Below, piece after piece: positions 27,482 to 36,911 of a stretch of DNA of 64,000 nt. Numbering within the stretch: position 1 is the first letter of the stretch; every line of letters starts with the position of its first letter. Source of the DNA: Pseudomonas sp. ADAK18 (lineage in GTDB: Bacteria; Pseudomonadota; Gammaproteobacteria; Pseudomonadales; Pseudomonadaceae); NCBI RefSeq assembly GCF_012935695.1, contig NZ_CP052859.1, forward strand, positions 5,001,001 through 5,065,000, written 5' to 3'. The notes under the pieces are model-generated. The model ran no database searches. It was not told the DNA's origin and saw only the letters and a program-made list of their open reading frames with translations. The position numbers and the translations under genes were made by a program.

Positions 27482-29842
27482 CTATTTTTTGGGCAACGCA
27501 TAAGCAATCACATAATCCCCACGATCCAGCGACTGCCGCGCGCCGCCTGCCGTGAGCACAATGTATTGCGTGCCGGTTTTCGGCGAGACGTACGTCATCG
27601 GGCCAGACTGGCTACCCACCGGTAAACGGGACTTCCAGATTTCGTTGCCATTGCCAGTGTCGAAAGCGCGCAGGTAGAAGTCCTGGGTGCCGGCAAAAAA
27701 TAGCAGGCCCGACTGTGTAGCCAGGGACGCGCCGAGGGTTGGCATACCGATAGGAATCGGCATGTGCATGCGGATGCCCAGAGGCCCGGTGTCTTCAACG
27801 GTACCCACCGGTACTTGCCAGACCAGCTTGTGGGTTTTCAGGTCGATGGCCGACATCGTGCCGAACGGTGGCTTCTGGCACGGAATGCCGGCGGCCGAGA
27901 GGAAGCGCTCGCGCATGGCACCGAACGGGGTGCCGGCTTGCGGCACCACGCCCATTTCGATGCCACTGGCGCCCGCCGCGATTTTGTCCCGCGGGATCAT
28001 GTAGTTGGCCAGGCCCAGGCGCATGTCGTTGACGAACATGTAGTGGGTGTTCGGGTCCACCGACACACTGCCCCAGTTCATCCCACCCAGGGAGCCAGGA
28101 AATTGCAGCGCGCGGTCCAGGCCCGGCGGGGTGTACACACCTTGATGGCGCATGCCTTTGAACTGGATACGGCACATCAACTGGTCAAACGGCGTGGCGC
28201 CCCACATGTCGGACTCGGTCAGTTGTTGATTGCCGATCGAAGGCATATCCACCGAGAACGGTTGAGTCGGCGAGTAGCGTTCGCCGGGCACATTGCCTTG
28301 AGGCACTGGGCGCTCTTCGACCCGGGCGATGGGCACACCGGTTTCGCGGTTGAGCAGGAAGATTTCACCTTGTTTGGTGACTTGGGCCAACGCCGGTTGC
28401 ACCCCACCCTTACCGTCCGGAATGTCATAGAGCAGCGGTTGTGCTGGCAGGTCGAAGTCCCAGAGGTCATGGTGAGTGGTCTGGAAATGCCAACGTACCT
28501 GTCCGGTCTTCACATCGATGGCGACGATGGACGAACTCCACTTGTCATCAAGGGCCGTGCGCTCGCCGGCGAAGAAGTCCGGCGTGGCGTTACCGGTCGG
28601 CATGTAGACCAAGCCCAGCTTGGCATCATAGGACATGGCCGACCAGACGTTGGGGGTGCCACGGGTGTAGGTTTCACCCGGTGGCGGCCGCTTGGTGGTG
28701 TTCGGGTTGCCCGGATCCCAGGCCCAGACCAACTCACCACTGTGTACATCAAAGGCCCGCACCACACCTGGCGGCTCGCCGGTGGAGAAGTTGTCTGCCA
28801 CACGGCCGCCAACAATCACCACATTGCCCGCCACAAGCGGCGTTGAGGTCTGTTGGTAATAACCGGATTTGACTTCACCCATGTCGGTTTTCAGGTCCAC
28901 CGTACCGTGATCGCCAAAGTCGTCACACGGCGCGCCGGTTTCGGCGTCGAGTGCAATCAGGCGGGCATCACCGGTGGGAAGAAACAGGCGTTTCGCACAC
29001 GCAGCAGGAGCTGCGGGCTGGGCGCTGCGGCTGTTGTCGAAATAACCCAGCCCCCGGCAACGCTGCCAGTTCGGTCCACTGCCTTGAGGATCGAACTTCC
29101 AGCGCTGGACGCCGGTGTCTGCGTCCAGGGAAAAGACTTTGCCGTAGGCGGTGCAGACGTAAACATTGTCGCCAATCTGCAATGGGGTGTTCTGGTCTTC
29201 GGCGCCGGAGCCGTTGCTCTCGGGAATGTCGCCGGTATGGAAAGTCCAGGCCACCTGGAGCTTGTCGATATTGCCTTTGTTGATCTGGTCCAGCGCGGCA
29301 AAACGATTGCCGGCGGTGGTATTGCCCCAGTGGGCCCAGTCCTTTTGCTCAGCACCCGGCGCAACCGGTGTGACGGCAGGCTCACTGCTGGCCTTGACCA
29401 CATGGGTCGGCACAAACATATACGCCAACGTCGCGACCACTCCAACGCCTAGCAAACCGGCCAGGCCATAGGCTCCTCGCCCTGGAATTACACCCGAGGC
29501 ACGGGCCAGCTGTGGATAAATCAGCGCAACCACCAGGCCGATAACTGCAAAGGTCAGCACTCTAGACACCAACGGCCAGTATTCCATTCCGGCGTCCCAA
29601 ACCGCCCAAATGGCCGTCAAGATCAGCGCTACACCGTATAGCCACGCCCCCGCAGGTTTGCATTTGGCGATCAGCACACCAGAAACAAACATGGCCAGGC
29701 CCATCAACACAAAATACCCACTGCCACCCAACACGACCAGATAACCGCCACCGGCCACCAGGCCCAAGCCGATCAAAGCAATCAACAAGCCCAAGCCAAC
29801 CAGCAACCATCTGCTGCCGGCGGCAGCCCCAGAGTTATTCAT
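27482..29842 (-). CDS. gcd: Membrane-bound PQQ-dependent glucose dehydrogenase
   Basis: This 786-aa quinoprotein begins MNNSGAAAGSRW; GGAAGGA precedes the ATG. Five membrane spans occupy about residues 10-140, followed by a periplasmic eight-bladed beta-propeller starting near DWAHWGNTTAGNRF. It oxidises aldoses, chiefly glucose to gluconolactone, in the periplasm and passes electrons to ubiquinone. Its cofactor is made by pqqFABCDE about 7 kb away in this window. It diverges from an orphan sugar-binding protein, a context suggesting a shared sugar signal. The length matches the E. coli enzyme (about 796 aa). Confidence 0.95.
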   Translation of the reverse strand: MNNSGAAAGSRWLLVGLGLLIALIGLGLVAGGGYLVVLGGSGYFVLMGLAMFVSGVLIAKCKPAGAWLYGVALILTAIWAVWDAGMEYWPLVSRVLTFAVIGLVVALIYPQLARASGVIPGRGAYGLAGLLGVGVVATLAYMFVPTHVVKASSEPAVTPVAPGAEQKDWAHWGNTTAGNRFAALDQINKGNIDKLQVAWTFHTGDIPESNGSGAEDQNTPLQIGDNVYVCTAYGKVFSLDADTGVQRWKFDPQGSGPNWQRCRGLGYFDNSRSAQPAAPAACAKRLFLPTGDARLIALDAETGAPCDDFGDHGTVDLKTDMGEVKSGYYQQTSTPLVAGNVVIVGGRVADNFSTGEPPGVVRAFDVHSGELVWAWDPGNPNTTKRPPPGETYTRGTPNVWSAMSYDAKLGLVYMPTGNATPDFFAGERTALDDKWSSSIVAIDVKTGQVRWHFQTTHHDLWDFDLPAQPLLYDIPDGKGGVQPALAQVTKQGEIFLLNRETGVPIARVEERPVPQGNVPGERYSPTQPFSVDMPSIGNQQLTESDMWGATPFDQLMCRIQFKGMRHQGVYTPPGLDRALQFPGSLGGMNWGSVSVDPNTHYMFVNDMRLGLANYMIPRDKIAAGASGIEMGVVPQAGTPFGAMRERFLSAAGIPCQKPPFGTMSAIDLKTHKLVWQVPVGTVEDTGPLGIRMHMPIPIGMPTLGASLATQSGLLFFAGTQDFYLRAFDTGNGNEIWKSRLPVGSQSGPMTYVSPKTGTQYIVLTAGGARQSLDRGDYVIAYALPKK

Positions 29843-29963
29843 CGAGCACACGTCCTTCCTGTAGTCACATCGAGAAATAATGTACCAAACAGTTACTTTT
29901 AACAATCTGACACAGATAAAGCTGTGCGATCAGCGGCGAAAATAAATTCCAGTACTTGCTTGA

Positions 29964-29983
29964 ATTGGAATTTTGTTTCCAAT
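29964..29983. promoter_or_regulatory. Inverted repeat in the gcd / binding-protein divergent region
   Basis: A perfect 7-bp inverted repeat, ATTGGAA (29964-29970) and TTCCAAT (29977-29983), is spaced by 6 bases and lies about midway between the two divergent genes. It could be an operator for a regulator acting on both. It does not match the HexR or PtxS sites I know. Confidence 0.4.
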
Positions 29984-30038
29984 AGTGTTCATTTTAGAAA
30001 CTCCCTTGCACTCACAACAATAAAAAGGAACCTCGCTG

Positions 30039-30950
30039 ATGAAGCGTCTATTCGGCTGCCTTTGCGCCCTGCTGCTGTCTACTGTCGCCCACGCCGAGTT
30101 GCGCATTGGGGTCAGCGTCGGACAGTTCGATAACTACGTTTCCTATCTGGTGCAGGCCATGCAGGACCGGGCCAAGGCCTCGCCTGACGGTGTGAAGTTG
30201 CAGGTGGAGGATTCCGCCAGCGACGTGGTGCGTCAGTTGAATCAGGTGGAAAGTTTTATCAGCCAGAAAGTCGACGCGATTATCGTCAACCCGGCTGACA
30301 CCGCCGCCACCCGCAAAATCAGTGAGAAGGCCAGCGCTGCCGGCATCCCGCTGGTGTACATGAACAGCCGGCCGGAAGTGGATACGTTCCCGCCGGGTGT
30401 GGTCTTCGTCGGCACCGACGAGCGCGCCATCGGCCGGATGCAGATGGAATACCTGGCCGAGAAGATGGGTGGCAAGGGCAACCTGGCAATCATTCTCGGC
30501 CGCCTAGCTCACAGCGATACCGGCAAGCGCACCAGTGGGGTCAAGGACGTGCTGGCCAAGTATCCGGACATCAAAGTCGTCGAGGAACAATCCGGTGACT
30601 GGCAACGGGAAAAGGGCATGGACCTGATGAACGACTGGCTGACCAAGGGCAAAACCATCAATGCCGTGGCCTCCAACAATGACGAAATGGGCATCGGGGC
30701 CGCCATGGCCCTGCGCCAGACAGGGCATCAGGAAATCCTGGTAGGCGGTATCGATGGCACGCCGGACGGTTTGCAGGCACTGAAAAAGGGCCAACTGGCG
30801 GTCAGCGTGTTCCGCGACCCGGTGGCCATCGGCGCCGGCTCGGTGGACGCCGCGCTGATGCTGATCAAACATGCCGCCCTGCAAGGTGACATCTGGGTTC
30901 CGACACAACTGGTCACGCCAGACAACTACCAGCAGTTCCTGCGCAAATAG
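30039..30950 (+). CDS. Periplasmic sugar-binding protein (RbsB/LacI-like), without transporter partners
   Basis: The 303-aa protein has a cleavable signal peptide (MKRLFGCLCALLLSTVAHA). The mature type I periplasmic binding fold includes the hinge segments KVDAIIVNPADTAATRKISE and NAVASNNDEMGIGAAMAL, as in ribose/galactose-type binding proteins. AAGGA lies before the ATG. No permease or ATPase genes flank it, so it is an orphan: it may serve a distant ABC transporter or present a sugar to a sensor. It is transcribed divergently from gcd. Confidence 0.88.
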   Translation: MKRLFGCLCALLLSTVAHAELRIGVSVGQFDNYVSYLVQAMQDRAKASPDGVKLQVEDSASDVVRQLNQVESFISQKVDAIIVNPADTAATRKISEKASAAGIPLVYMNSRPEVDTFPPGVVFVGTDERAIGRMQMEYLAEKMGGKGNLAIILGRLAHSDTGKRTSGVKDVLAKYPDIKVVEEQSGDWQREKGMDLMNDWLTKGKTINAVASNNDEMGIGAAMALRQTGHQEILVGGIDGTPDGLQALKKGQLAVSVFRDPVAIGAGSVDAALMLIKHAALQGDIWVPTQLVTPDNYQQFLRK

Positions 30951-31020
30951 ACCGCCGCGAGCATCGATGAGGACGAGCCTGTAACATGCTCGCCCATTGA
31001 TGCCCGTGCCGGAGAACACC

Positions 31021-31482
31021 TTGCCCGCCCACCGCCCTCCCGTCCTCGATGAAATCGATCGCCAGTTGATCGCCGCCTTGCAGATCAACGCCCGCGAGAG
31101 CGTGGCCATGCTTGCCCGGCAACTGGGGATCGCCCGCACCACGGTCACTTCGCGGCTGGCGCGCCTGGAAAAGACCCAAGTGATCACCGGCTATGGCGTG
31201 CGCCTGGGCCAGCGTGTGGTGGATGGCGGCTTGCAGGCCTATGTCGGGATCACCGTGCAAGCGCGGTCCGGCAAGGAAGTGTTGCGGCGGCTTAGCGCCA
31301 TGGCCCAGGTCCAGCAACTCTGTGCGGTCAGCGGCGAGTTTGATTACGTGGCCTGGCTGCGCACCGATTCGCCGGAACAGCTTGATCAACTGCTGGACCA
31401 GATCGGCAGCGTCGACGGCGTGGAAAAAACCACCACCTCGATCATCCTCAGTAACAAATTGGACCGCGGACAACCAATCTGA
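31021..31482 (+). CDS. Lrp/AsnC-family transcriptional regulator
   Basis: The 153-aa protein is read from a TTG at 31021, chosen because GGAG lies 6 bases upstream. An ATG at 31000 would add seven residues with no ribosome site. It has an HTH (LDEIDRQLIAALQINARESVA...TTVTSRL) and a RAM effector domain (GLQAYVGITVQ...GVEKTTTSIIL). It precedes davBA on the same strand and probably activates them in response to lysine or a catabolite; this is inferred from position. Confidence 0.88.
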   Translation: MPAHRPPVLDEIDRQLIAALQINARESVAMLARQLGIARTTVTSRLARLEKTQVITGYGVRLGQRVVDGGLQAYVGITVQARSGKEVLRRLSAMAQVQQLCAVSGEFDYVAWLRTDSPEQLDQLLDQIGSVDGVEKTTTSIILSNKLDRGQPI

Positions 31483-31582
31483 CCAGCAACCTCGTCACTC
31501 CGACTAAAAACAACTCAATACGACGACACTTTGCGCCTTATTAACGAACGCTACGCTCCCTAGAATGGCTGCCATCTTTTCC

Positions 31583-31588
31583 TATACT
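31583..31588 (+). promoter_or_regulatory. Candidate -10 of davBA
   Basis: TATACT lies 40 bp before the davB ATG within a 146-bp gap. No good -35 is present, consistent with an activator-dependent promoter, possibly using the adjacent Lrp-type protein. Confidence 0.35.
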
Positions 31589-31628
31589 CAGCGAGTCGTG
31601 CCCCGCCGAGTTGCCAGCAAGGTCAGCC

Positions 31629-33320
31629 ATGAACATTACCCACAAAAAAAATCGCCACCCTGCAGACGGTAAAAAACCTATCACCATCTTTGGCCCGGAT
31701 TTTCCGTTCGCCTTCGATGACTGGATCGAACATCCCGCCGGCCTGGGCAGTATCCCTGCCGTCAACCACGGTGCTGAAGTGGCGATCGTGGGCGCCGGGA
31801 TTGCCGGGCTTGTCGCCGCTTATGAGCTGATGAAGCTGGGACTGAAACCGGTGGTGTACGAAGCCTCGAAAATGGGCGGGCGCCTGCGCTCCCAGGCCTT
31901 CGAAGGCGCCGAAGGCATCATCGCGGAACTGGGCGGCATGCGCTTTCCGGTGTCCTCCACGGCCTTCTACCACTATGTAGACAAGCTCGGCCTGGAGACC
32001 AAACCCTTCCCCAACCCGCTGACGCCAGCGTCCGGCAGCACGGTCATCGACCTGGAAGGCCAGACCCATTACGCACAGAAACTTGCCGACCTGCCTGCAC
32101 TGTTCCAGGAAGTAGCCGACGCCTGGGCCGACGCCCTTGAAGCCGGCTCGCAGTTCGCCGATATCCAGCAAGCGATCCGCGACCGTGATGTGCCACGCCT
32201 GAAAGAACTGTGGAATACCCTCGTGCCGCTGTGGGATGACCGCACCTTCTATGACTTCGTCGCCACCTCCAAGGCCTTCGCCAAGCTGTCATTCCATCAC
32301 CGCGAAGTGTTCGGCCAGGTCGGTTTCGGCACCGGCGGCTGGGACTCGGACTTCCCCAACTCGATGTTGGAAATCTTCCGCGTGGTGATGACCAACTGCG
32401 ATGATCACCAACATCTGGTGGTGGGCGGTGTTGCACAAGTACCCCTGGGCATCTGGCGCCATGTGCCGGAGCGTTGCGCGCACTGGCCGCAAGGTACCAG
32501 CCTCAGCTCCCTGCACAACGGCGCGCCACGCACCGGGGTTAAACGCATCGCCCACGCTGCAGGCGGCCGCTTCGCCGTTACCGATAACTGGGGCGATACC
32601 CGCGAATATGCGGCCGTACTGACTACCTGCCAGAGCTGGTTGCTGACCACCCAGATCGAATGCGATGAAACCCTGTTCTCGCAAAAGATGTGGATGGCCC
32701 TGGACCGCACCCGCTACATGCAATCGTCGAAAACCTTCGTCATGGTCGACCGGCCATTCTGGAAAGACAAAGACCCGCAAACCGGCCGCGACCTGATGAG
32801 CATGACCCTCACCGACCGCCTGACTCGCGGCACTTACTTATTCGACAACGGTGACGACAAACCTGGGGTGATTTGCCTCTCCTACTCCTGGATGAGCGAC
32901 GCCCTGAAGATGCTGCCGCAGCCCATCGAAAAACGGGTGAAGCTGGCCCTCGACGCGCTGAAGAAGATCTACCCGAAAGTCGATATCTCCGCGCGGATCA
33001 TCGGCGACCCGATCACTGTTTCCTGGGAAGCCGATCCGCATTTCCTCGGGGCCTTCAAAGGTGCGTTACCAGGACACTATCGCTATAACCAACGGATGTA
33101 CGCGCACTTCATGCAGAAGGACATGCCCGCCGAGCAGCGTGGGATCTTCATCGCCGGTGACGACGTTTCGTGGACCCCGGCGTGGGTCGAAGGCGCAGTA
33201 CAAACCTCGCTGAACGCGGTGTGGGGCATCATGACCCACTTCGGCGGCAGCACTCATCCAGAGAACCCGGGGCCGGGTGATGTGTTCGATGAAATCGGCC
33301 CGATTGCCCTGGCCGAATAA
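31629..33320 (+). CDS. davB: L-lysine 2-monooxygenase (flavin amine-oxidase family)
   Basis: This 563-aa flavoprotein has the dinucleotide-binding motif VAIVGAGIAGLVAAYEL (about 51-67) and amine-oxidase motifs GGRLRS and ELGGMRFP. It resembles tryptophan 2-monooxygenase (IaaM) in length, but the adjacent C-N hydrolase and Lrp gene match the P. putida davB-davA locus. It would therefore convert L-lysine plus O2 to 5-aminovaleramide and CO2. AAGG precedes the ATG at 31629. The next gene starts 11 bp later (operon). The alternative, tryptophan to indole-3-acetamide, is less likely. Confidence 0.85.
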   Translation: MNITHKKNRHPADGKKPITIFGPDFPFAFDDWIEHPAGLGSIPAVNHGAEVAIVGAGIAGLVAAYELMKLGLKPVVYEASKMGGRLRSQAFEGAEGIIAELGGMRFPVSSTAFYHYVDKLGLETKPFPNPLTPASGSTVIDLEGQTHYAQKLADLPALFQEVADAWADALEAGSQFADIQQAIRDRDVPRLKELWNTLVPLWDDRTFYDFVATSKAFAKLSFHHREVFGQVGFGTGGWDSDFPNSMLEIFRVVMTNCDDHQHLVVGGVAQVPLGIWRHVPERCAHWPQGTSLSSLHNGAPRTGVKRIAHAAGGRFAVTDNWGDTREYAAVLTTCQSWLLTTQIECDETLFSQKMWMALDRTRYMQSSKTFVMVDRPFWKDKDPQTGRDLMSMTLTDRLTRGTYLFDNGDDKPGVICLSYSWMSDALKMLPQPIEKRVKLALDALKKIYPKVDISARIIGDPITVSWEADPHFLGAFKGALPGHYRYNQRMYAHFMQKDMPAEQRGIFIAGDDVSWTPAWVEGAVQTSLNAVWGIMTHFGGSTHPENPGPGDVFDEIGPIALAE

Positions 33321-33331
33321 GGAGTTACACC

Positions 33332-34126
33332 ATGCGTGTCGCCCTGTACCAATGCCCGCCGCTGCCGCTGGATGTGGCCGGTAATCTCAAGCGCCTGCAC
33401 CAACTGGCGCAAGAGGCGTCCGGCGCTGATGTGCTGGTGCTGCCGGAGATGTTCCTCACCGGTTACAACATCGGTGCCGAAGCCGTTGGCGCGCTAGCCG
33501 AAGCGCAGGATGGGCCATCGGCGCAAGCCATCGCCGAACTGGCACACAGCGCGAAGCTGGCAATTCTGTACGGCTACCCGGAGAGGGCCGAAGACGGGCA
33601 GATCTACAACGCTGTGCAACTGATCGACGCCAACGGCCAGCGCCTGTGCAACTACCGCAAGACGCACCTGTTTGGCGACCTTGATCATTCGATGTTCAGT
33701 GCCGGGGCGGATGATTTCCCGCTGGTGGAACTGAACGGCTGGAAGTTGGGTTTTCTGATCTGCTACGACCTGGAGTTCCCGGAAAACACCCGCCGCCTGG
33801 CCCTGGCCGGTGCCGAACTGATCCTGGTGCCCACTGCCAATATGGTGCCGTTCGACTTTGTCGCCGACGTCACCGTGCGGGCCCGGGCGTTTGAAAACCA
33901 GTGCTACGTCGCCTACGCCAATTACTGCGGGCACGAGGGTGAGATTCAGTACTGCGGGCAAAGCAGCATTGCCGCACCGGATGGCCAGCGGATCGCCCAG
34001 GCCGGCCTCGATGAAGCCTTGATCGTCGGCACCCTGGATCGGCAGACGATGATCAACGCCCGAGCCGCCAATCACTACCTGCAAGACCGTCGCCCCGAGC
34101 TTTACAAAGCGCTGCACAAGCCCTGA
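33332..34126 (+). CDS. davA: 5-aminovaleramide amidohydrolase (nitrilase superfamily)
   Basis: This 264-aa carbon-nitrogen hydrolase has the catalytic triad visible as Glu39 (VLPEMFLTG), Lys110 (NYRKTHLF) and Cys144 (LICYDLEFPE). It would hydrolyse 5-aminovaleramide from DavB to 5-aminovalerate, feeding the glutarate route of lysine catabolism. AAGGAG lies before the ATG, 11 bp after davB. Its length equals that of P. putida DavA as I remember it. davT/davD are not in this window. Confidence 0.87.
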   Translation: MRVALYQCPPLPLDVAGNLKRLHQLAQEASGADVLVLPEMFLTGYNIGAEAVGALAEAQDGPSAQAIAELAHSAKLAILYGYPERAEDGQIYNAVQLIDANGQRLCNYRKTHLFGDLDHSMFSAGADDFPLVELNGWKLGFLICYDLEFPENTRRLALAGAELILVPTANMVPFDFVADVTVRARAFENQCYVAYANYCGHEGEIQYCGQSSIAAPDGQRIAQAGLDEALIVGTLDRQTMINARAANHYLQDRRPELYKALHKP

Positions 34127-34176
34127 CGGGCCGGGTTTGCGCTAGCATAGGCACTTCCTACGTTTCGGAAGTGCTC

Positions 34177-36603
34177 ATGCCTGCGGCTCACCCTCATCAC
34201 CTTCATCTGACCCTGGCCAACGGTCTGCGGGTTTCCTTGCGTCATGCGCCGCGTTTGAAGCGTTGCGCCGCTGTCTTGCGGGTGGCGGCCGGCAGCCATG
34301 ACGTGCCGATGGCTTGGCCGGGGTTGGCGCACTTCCTTGAACACTTGTTGTTTCTCGGGACTGAGCGCTTTCCCGCAAACGAAGGGTTGATGACCTACGT
34401 GCAGAGCCTCGGAGGCCAGGTCAATGCGAGCACTCGCGAGCGCACCACCGATTTCTTCTTTGAACTGCCCGTGGCGACCTTTGGTGACGCACTGGAGCGT
34501 CTGGCGGACATGCTGGCCCATCCGCGCCTGACGCTGGAAGATCAACTGCGTGAACGCGAAGTGCTGCACGCGGAGTTTGTCGCCTGGTCCCAGGATGCCA
34601 AGGCGCAGCAGCAGGTAGCGCTGCTGGAAGGCCTGGCGGCCAATCATCCGTTACGGGCTTTTCATGCGGGCAACCGCGACAGTCTGCCGGTGGAGCGTGC
34701 AGACTTTCAGCAAGCCTTACGGGACTTCTACGAGCGCTTCTATCAGAGCGGGCAAATGACCTTGAGTCTTGCGGGCCCACAGCCCTTGGACGAACTGGAA
34801 GCAGTGGCGCAACGGTTCAGCGAGGATCTGGCATCAGGGCCTCTGCTCCCACAAGAAATTCCACCGGCATTGATGGCCGGTCATGAACGGCGTTATCAAC
34901 ACACCGACAAAGGCCACATGCACCACGTCATCACCTGCGACGCCCCTCGCGAAGCGCTGGACTTTCTCTGCGCCTGGCTCAACGCATCCGCGCCGGGAGG
35001 GCTACTCGCCGAACTGAGAGCACGACAACTGGCCACCGCGCTGCAGGCGAGCGTGCTCTACCACTTTGACGGGCAGGCGGTACTGGATATCGATTTCACC
35101 CTCGGCACACACAGCGAACTGACGACGCAAATCGAAGCGCTTCTGTACGACTGGCTGAGCTTTTTCGCACACGGCGACTGGACCTTACTGCGGGAAGAGT
35201 TCGCCCTGTTGATCGCTCGCCAACAACAGATCCAAGGTGCCTTGGCGCTATCCAGATACGATAGCGAAGACCTGGAACCGCAACTGTCCGAACACAACGC
35301 CGTAGCCCTCAAAGCCTGGCTGGACTCGCTGCACTTGGAGCCTGCCCGGCACAGCTGGCAACTGCCGCCGAATAACCCATTCCTGCGCCCGCCCGCCAAG
35401 GAAGAACGGGCCGGGTTGATTCGCGGCCAGACCAGTGCCCATCGTGGTTTGCGTACCTTTGCCCAGGATCGCTCACGCGGGCGAAAGGATCTGTCAGCAC
35501 TGACCTTCAGCCCGGTTTTGCCAGACGACACTGGAGAAGGCGCCCTGTACCTGCGCTGGCGTCTGGATTCAGCGCCACACACAGACCTTTTCCCACGCCT
35601 GGAAAGCAGCCTGCAGACACTGTGCGACGATGCTCGCCAAGCGGGTGTCGACCTGTCCTTCGAGATGCTGGGAAATGAATGGCGGCTGAAAATGAGCGGC
35701 CTGCACGAACCCATGCCGGCGGTGCTGGAACAGCTAGCACGCAGCCTGACTTATCCTGATCAACAGGCCTGGCAAGCAACATTGCCGACTGCCGAGCCAC
35801 TGATCGCGATCCGCCAACTGCTCGCGTTACTGCCCGCCTCGTGCGCCGACAACAGTCCCGCCGCCCCACTGTCCGCCGCAAGTCTTACCGACCTGCAAGA
35901 CACCTGGTCAACCGCGCGCTGGCACGGGTTTGCTGTCGGCCTGCCTGCCGCCTGCGAGATGGCAATCAAAAGCGCGGTGGGACGCTTACCGGGCCAGCCC
36001 ACACACAGGGTCGATAAATCTGCTCCGATCAGCGGACAGTACCGTTGGCACTCGGTCGAGACTGATTCCAGCGAAGCAGCCCTGCTGCTGTTCTGCCCAG
36101 CGCCAACGCAATCCTTGGCCGACGAAGCCGCCTGGCGACTGCTGGCGCACCTGGGGCAAGCACCGTTCTATCAGCGTCTGCGGGTCGAGCTGCAATTGGG
36201 CTACGCCGTATTCAGCGGTGTCCGACAAATCAACGGGCAGACCGGCCTGCTGTTTGGCGTGCAATCTCCCAGCGCTTCGCTGGAGCAAATACTCAATCAT
36301 CTCCAGGCATTCCTTCAAAGCCTCCCGACGCTGATTGCTGGATATGACGAACAGGTAGCACGCACCCTGGCAAACCAGTTTTCCCCTGAGTCGTTGCCGA
36401 CCTCCCAGGCCGCCGAGTGGCTGTGGCAGGCACAACTGGCCGGCCATCCGTCGGATTACATGGAACAGTTACAAAATTTCATCCGCAGCCGCACACGGGA
36501 GGATTTGTTGCACGCAGCCAAACAACTGAATAAGGCCGACAACGGCTGGCTCTGCCTGGCCAACGGAGCTTGCCCGGGTGAGCCTTGGCAGCCGGTGAAA
36601 TGA
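34177..36603 (+). CDS. pqqF: PQQ biosynthesis protease PqqF (M16 family)
   Basis: This 808-aa insulinase-like metallopeptidase has the zinc motif H52-F-L-E55-H56 and a downstream conserved Glu region (REREVLHAEFV). The second half is a degenerate, inactive M16 domain. It is thought to cleave the crosslinked Glu-Tyr unit out of PqqA. The ATG at 34177 has GGAA 6 bases upstream, preferred to the GTG at 34171. It lies 50 bp after davA and upstream of pqqA, the Pseudomonas arrangement. A large imperfect hairpin follows the gene. Confidence 0.92.
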   Translation: MPAAHPHHLHLTLANGLRVSLRHAPRLKRCAAVLRVAAGSHDVPMAWPGLAHFLEHLLFLGTERFPANEGLMTYVQSLGGQVNASTRERTTDFFFELPVATFGDALERLADMLAHPRLTLEDQLREREVLHAEFVAWSQDAKAQQQVALLEGLAANHPLRAFHAGNRDSLPVERADFQQALRDFYERFYQSGQMTLSLAGPQPLDELEAVAQRFSEDLASGPLLPQEIPPALMAGHERRYQHTDKGHMHHVITCDAPREALDFLCAWLNASAPGGLLAELRARQLATALQASVLYHFDGQAVLDIDFTLGTHSELTTQIEALLYDWLSFFAHGDWTLLREEFALLIARQQQIQGALALSRYDSEDLEPQLSEHNAVALKAWLDSLHLEPARHSWQLPPNNPFLRPPAKEERAGLIRGQTSAHRGLRTFAQDRSRGRKDLSALTFSPVLPDDTGEGALYLRWRLDSAPHTDLFPRLESSLQTLCDDARQAGVDLSFEMLGNEWRLKMSGLHEPMPAVLEQLARSLTYPDQQAWQATLPTAEPLIAIRQLLALLPASCADNSPAAPLSAASLTDLQDTWSTARWHGFAVGLPAACEMAIKSAVGRLPGQPTHRVDKSAPISGQYRWHSVETDSSEAALLLFCPAPTQSLADEAAWRLLAHLGQAPFYQRLRVELQLGYAVFSGVRQINGQTGLLFGVQSPSASLEQILNHLQAFLQSLPTLIAGYDEQVARTLANQFSPESLPTSQAAEWLWQAQLAGHPSDYMEQLQNFIRSRTREDLLHAAKQLNKADNGWLCLANGACPGEPWQPVK

Positions 36604-36621
36604 TCATTACCAACCGTGCAA

Positions 36622-36653
36622 CGAGCTTTCTTCGGCAAGCCGAAGCGAGCTCG
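36622..36653 (+). other. Imperfect hairpin between pqqF and pqqA
   Basis: Outer arms CGAGCT/AGCTCG and inner arms TTCGGC/GCCGAA with an AA loop form a 12-bp stem with a 3x3 internal loop. No T-tract follows, so it may be an RNA structure in pqqF read-through mRNA or a weak terminator. A second small stem (36692-36698 with 36703-36709) lies further on. Confidence 0.45.
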
Positions 36654-36762
36654 ATGAAAAATTGAGTAACATTCGTACCTGAGCATCTGAACATCTCCGG
36701 TCGGAGGTGGACTATATGTATAGCTAGTAGTAAACCTTGCACCCACCCACAGGAGAATTCTC

Positions 36763-36837
36763 ATGACTTGGTCCAAACCTGCTTACACTGATCTGCGTAT
36801 CGGCTTTGAAGTCACCATGTACTTCGCCAGCCGTTAA
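36763..36837 (+). CDS. pqqA: PQQ precursor peptide PqqA
   Basis: This 24-codon gene encodes a peptide with Glu16 and Tyr20, the residues crosslinked by PqqE and becoming PQQ, in the conserved context [18 protein letters not shown] lies 7 bases before the ATG. It is the first gene of pqqABCDE and is followed by a strong hairpin-T terminator, consistent with higher pqqA than pqqB expression. Start, length and key residues match the family exactly. Confidence 0.97.
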   Translation: MTWSKPAYTDLRIGFEVTMYFASR

Positions 36838-36856
36838 TTGATTTGTATTGCAACGC

Positions 36857-36888
36857 AACGCCTCGGCTCGCCGGGGCGTTTTTATTTT
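36857..36888 (+). terminator. Attenuator/terminator between pqqA and pqqB
   Basis: An 11-bp stem (36857-36867 with 36870-36880, one G-U pair) with a two-base loop is followed by TTTATTTT, 20 bases after the pqqA stop. It probably lets some polymerase through, giving excess pqqA transcript over pqqBCDE. Confidence 0.85.
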
Positions 36889-36911
36889 AAGTTTTGTGTG
36901 ATGGAGCGAGC

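Noticed and set aside
29964..29983. HexR or PtxS operator near gcd
   Set aside because: The inverted repeat does not match the sites I know for these sugar regulators; kept only as an unnamed repeat.
31629..33320. Tryptophan 2-monooxygenase (IaaM) for auxin synthesis
   Set aside because: Length and fold fit, but the partner is a nitrilase-type DavA rather than an amidase-signature IaaH, and the locus matches P. putida davBA.
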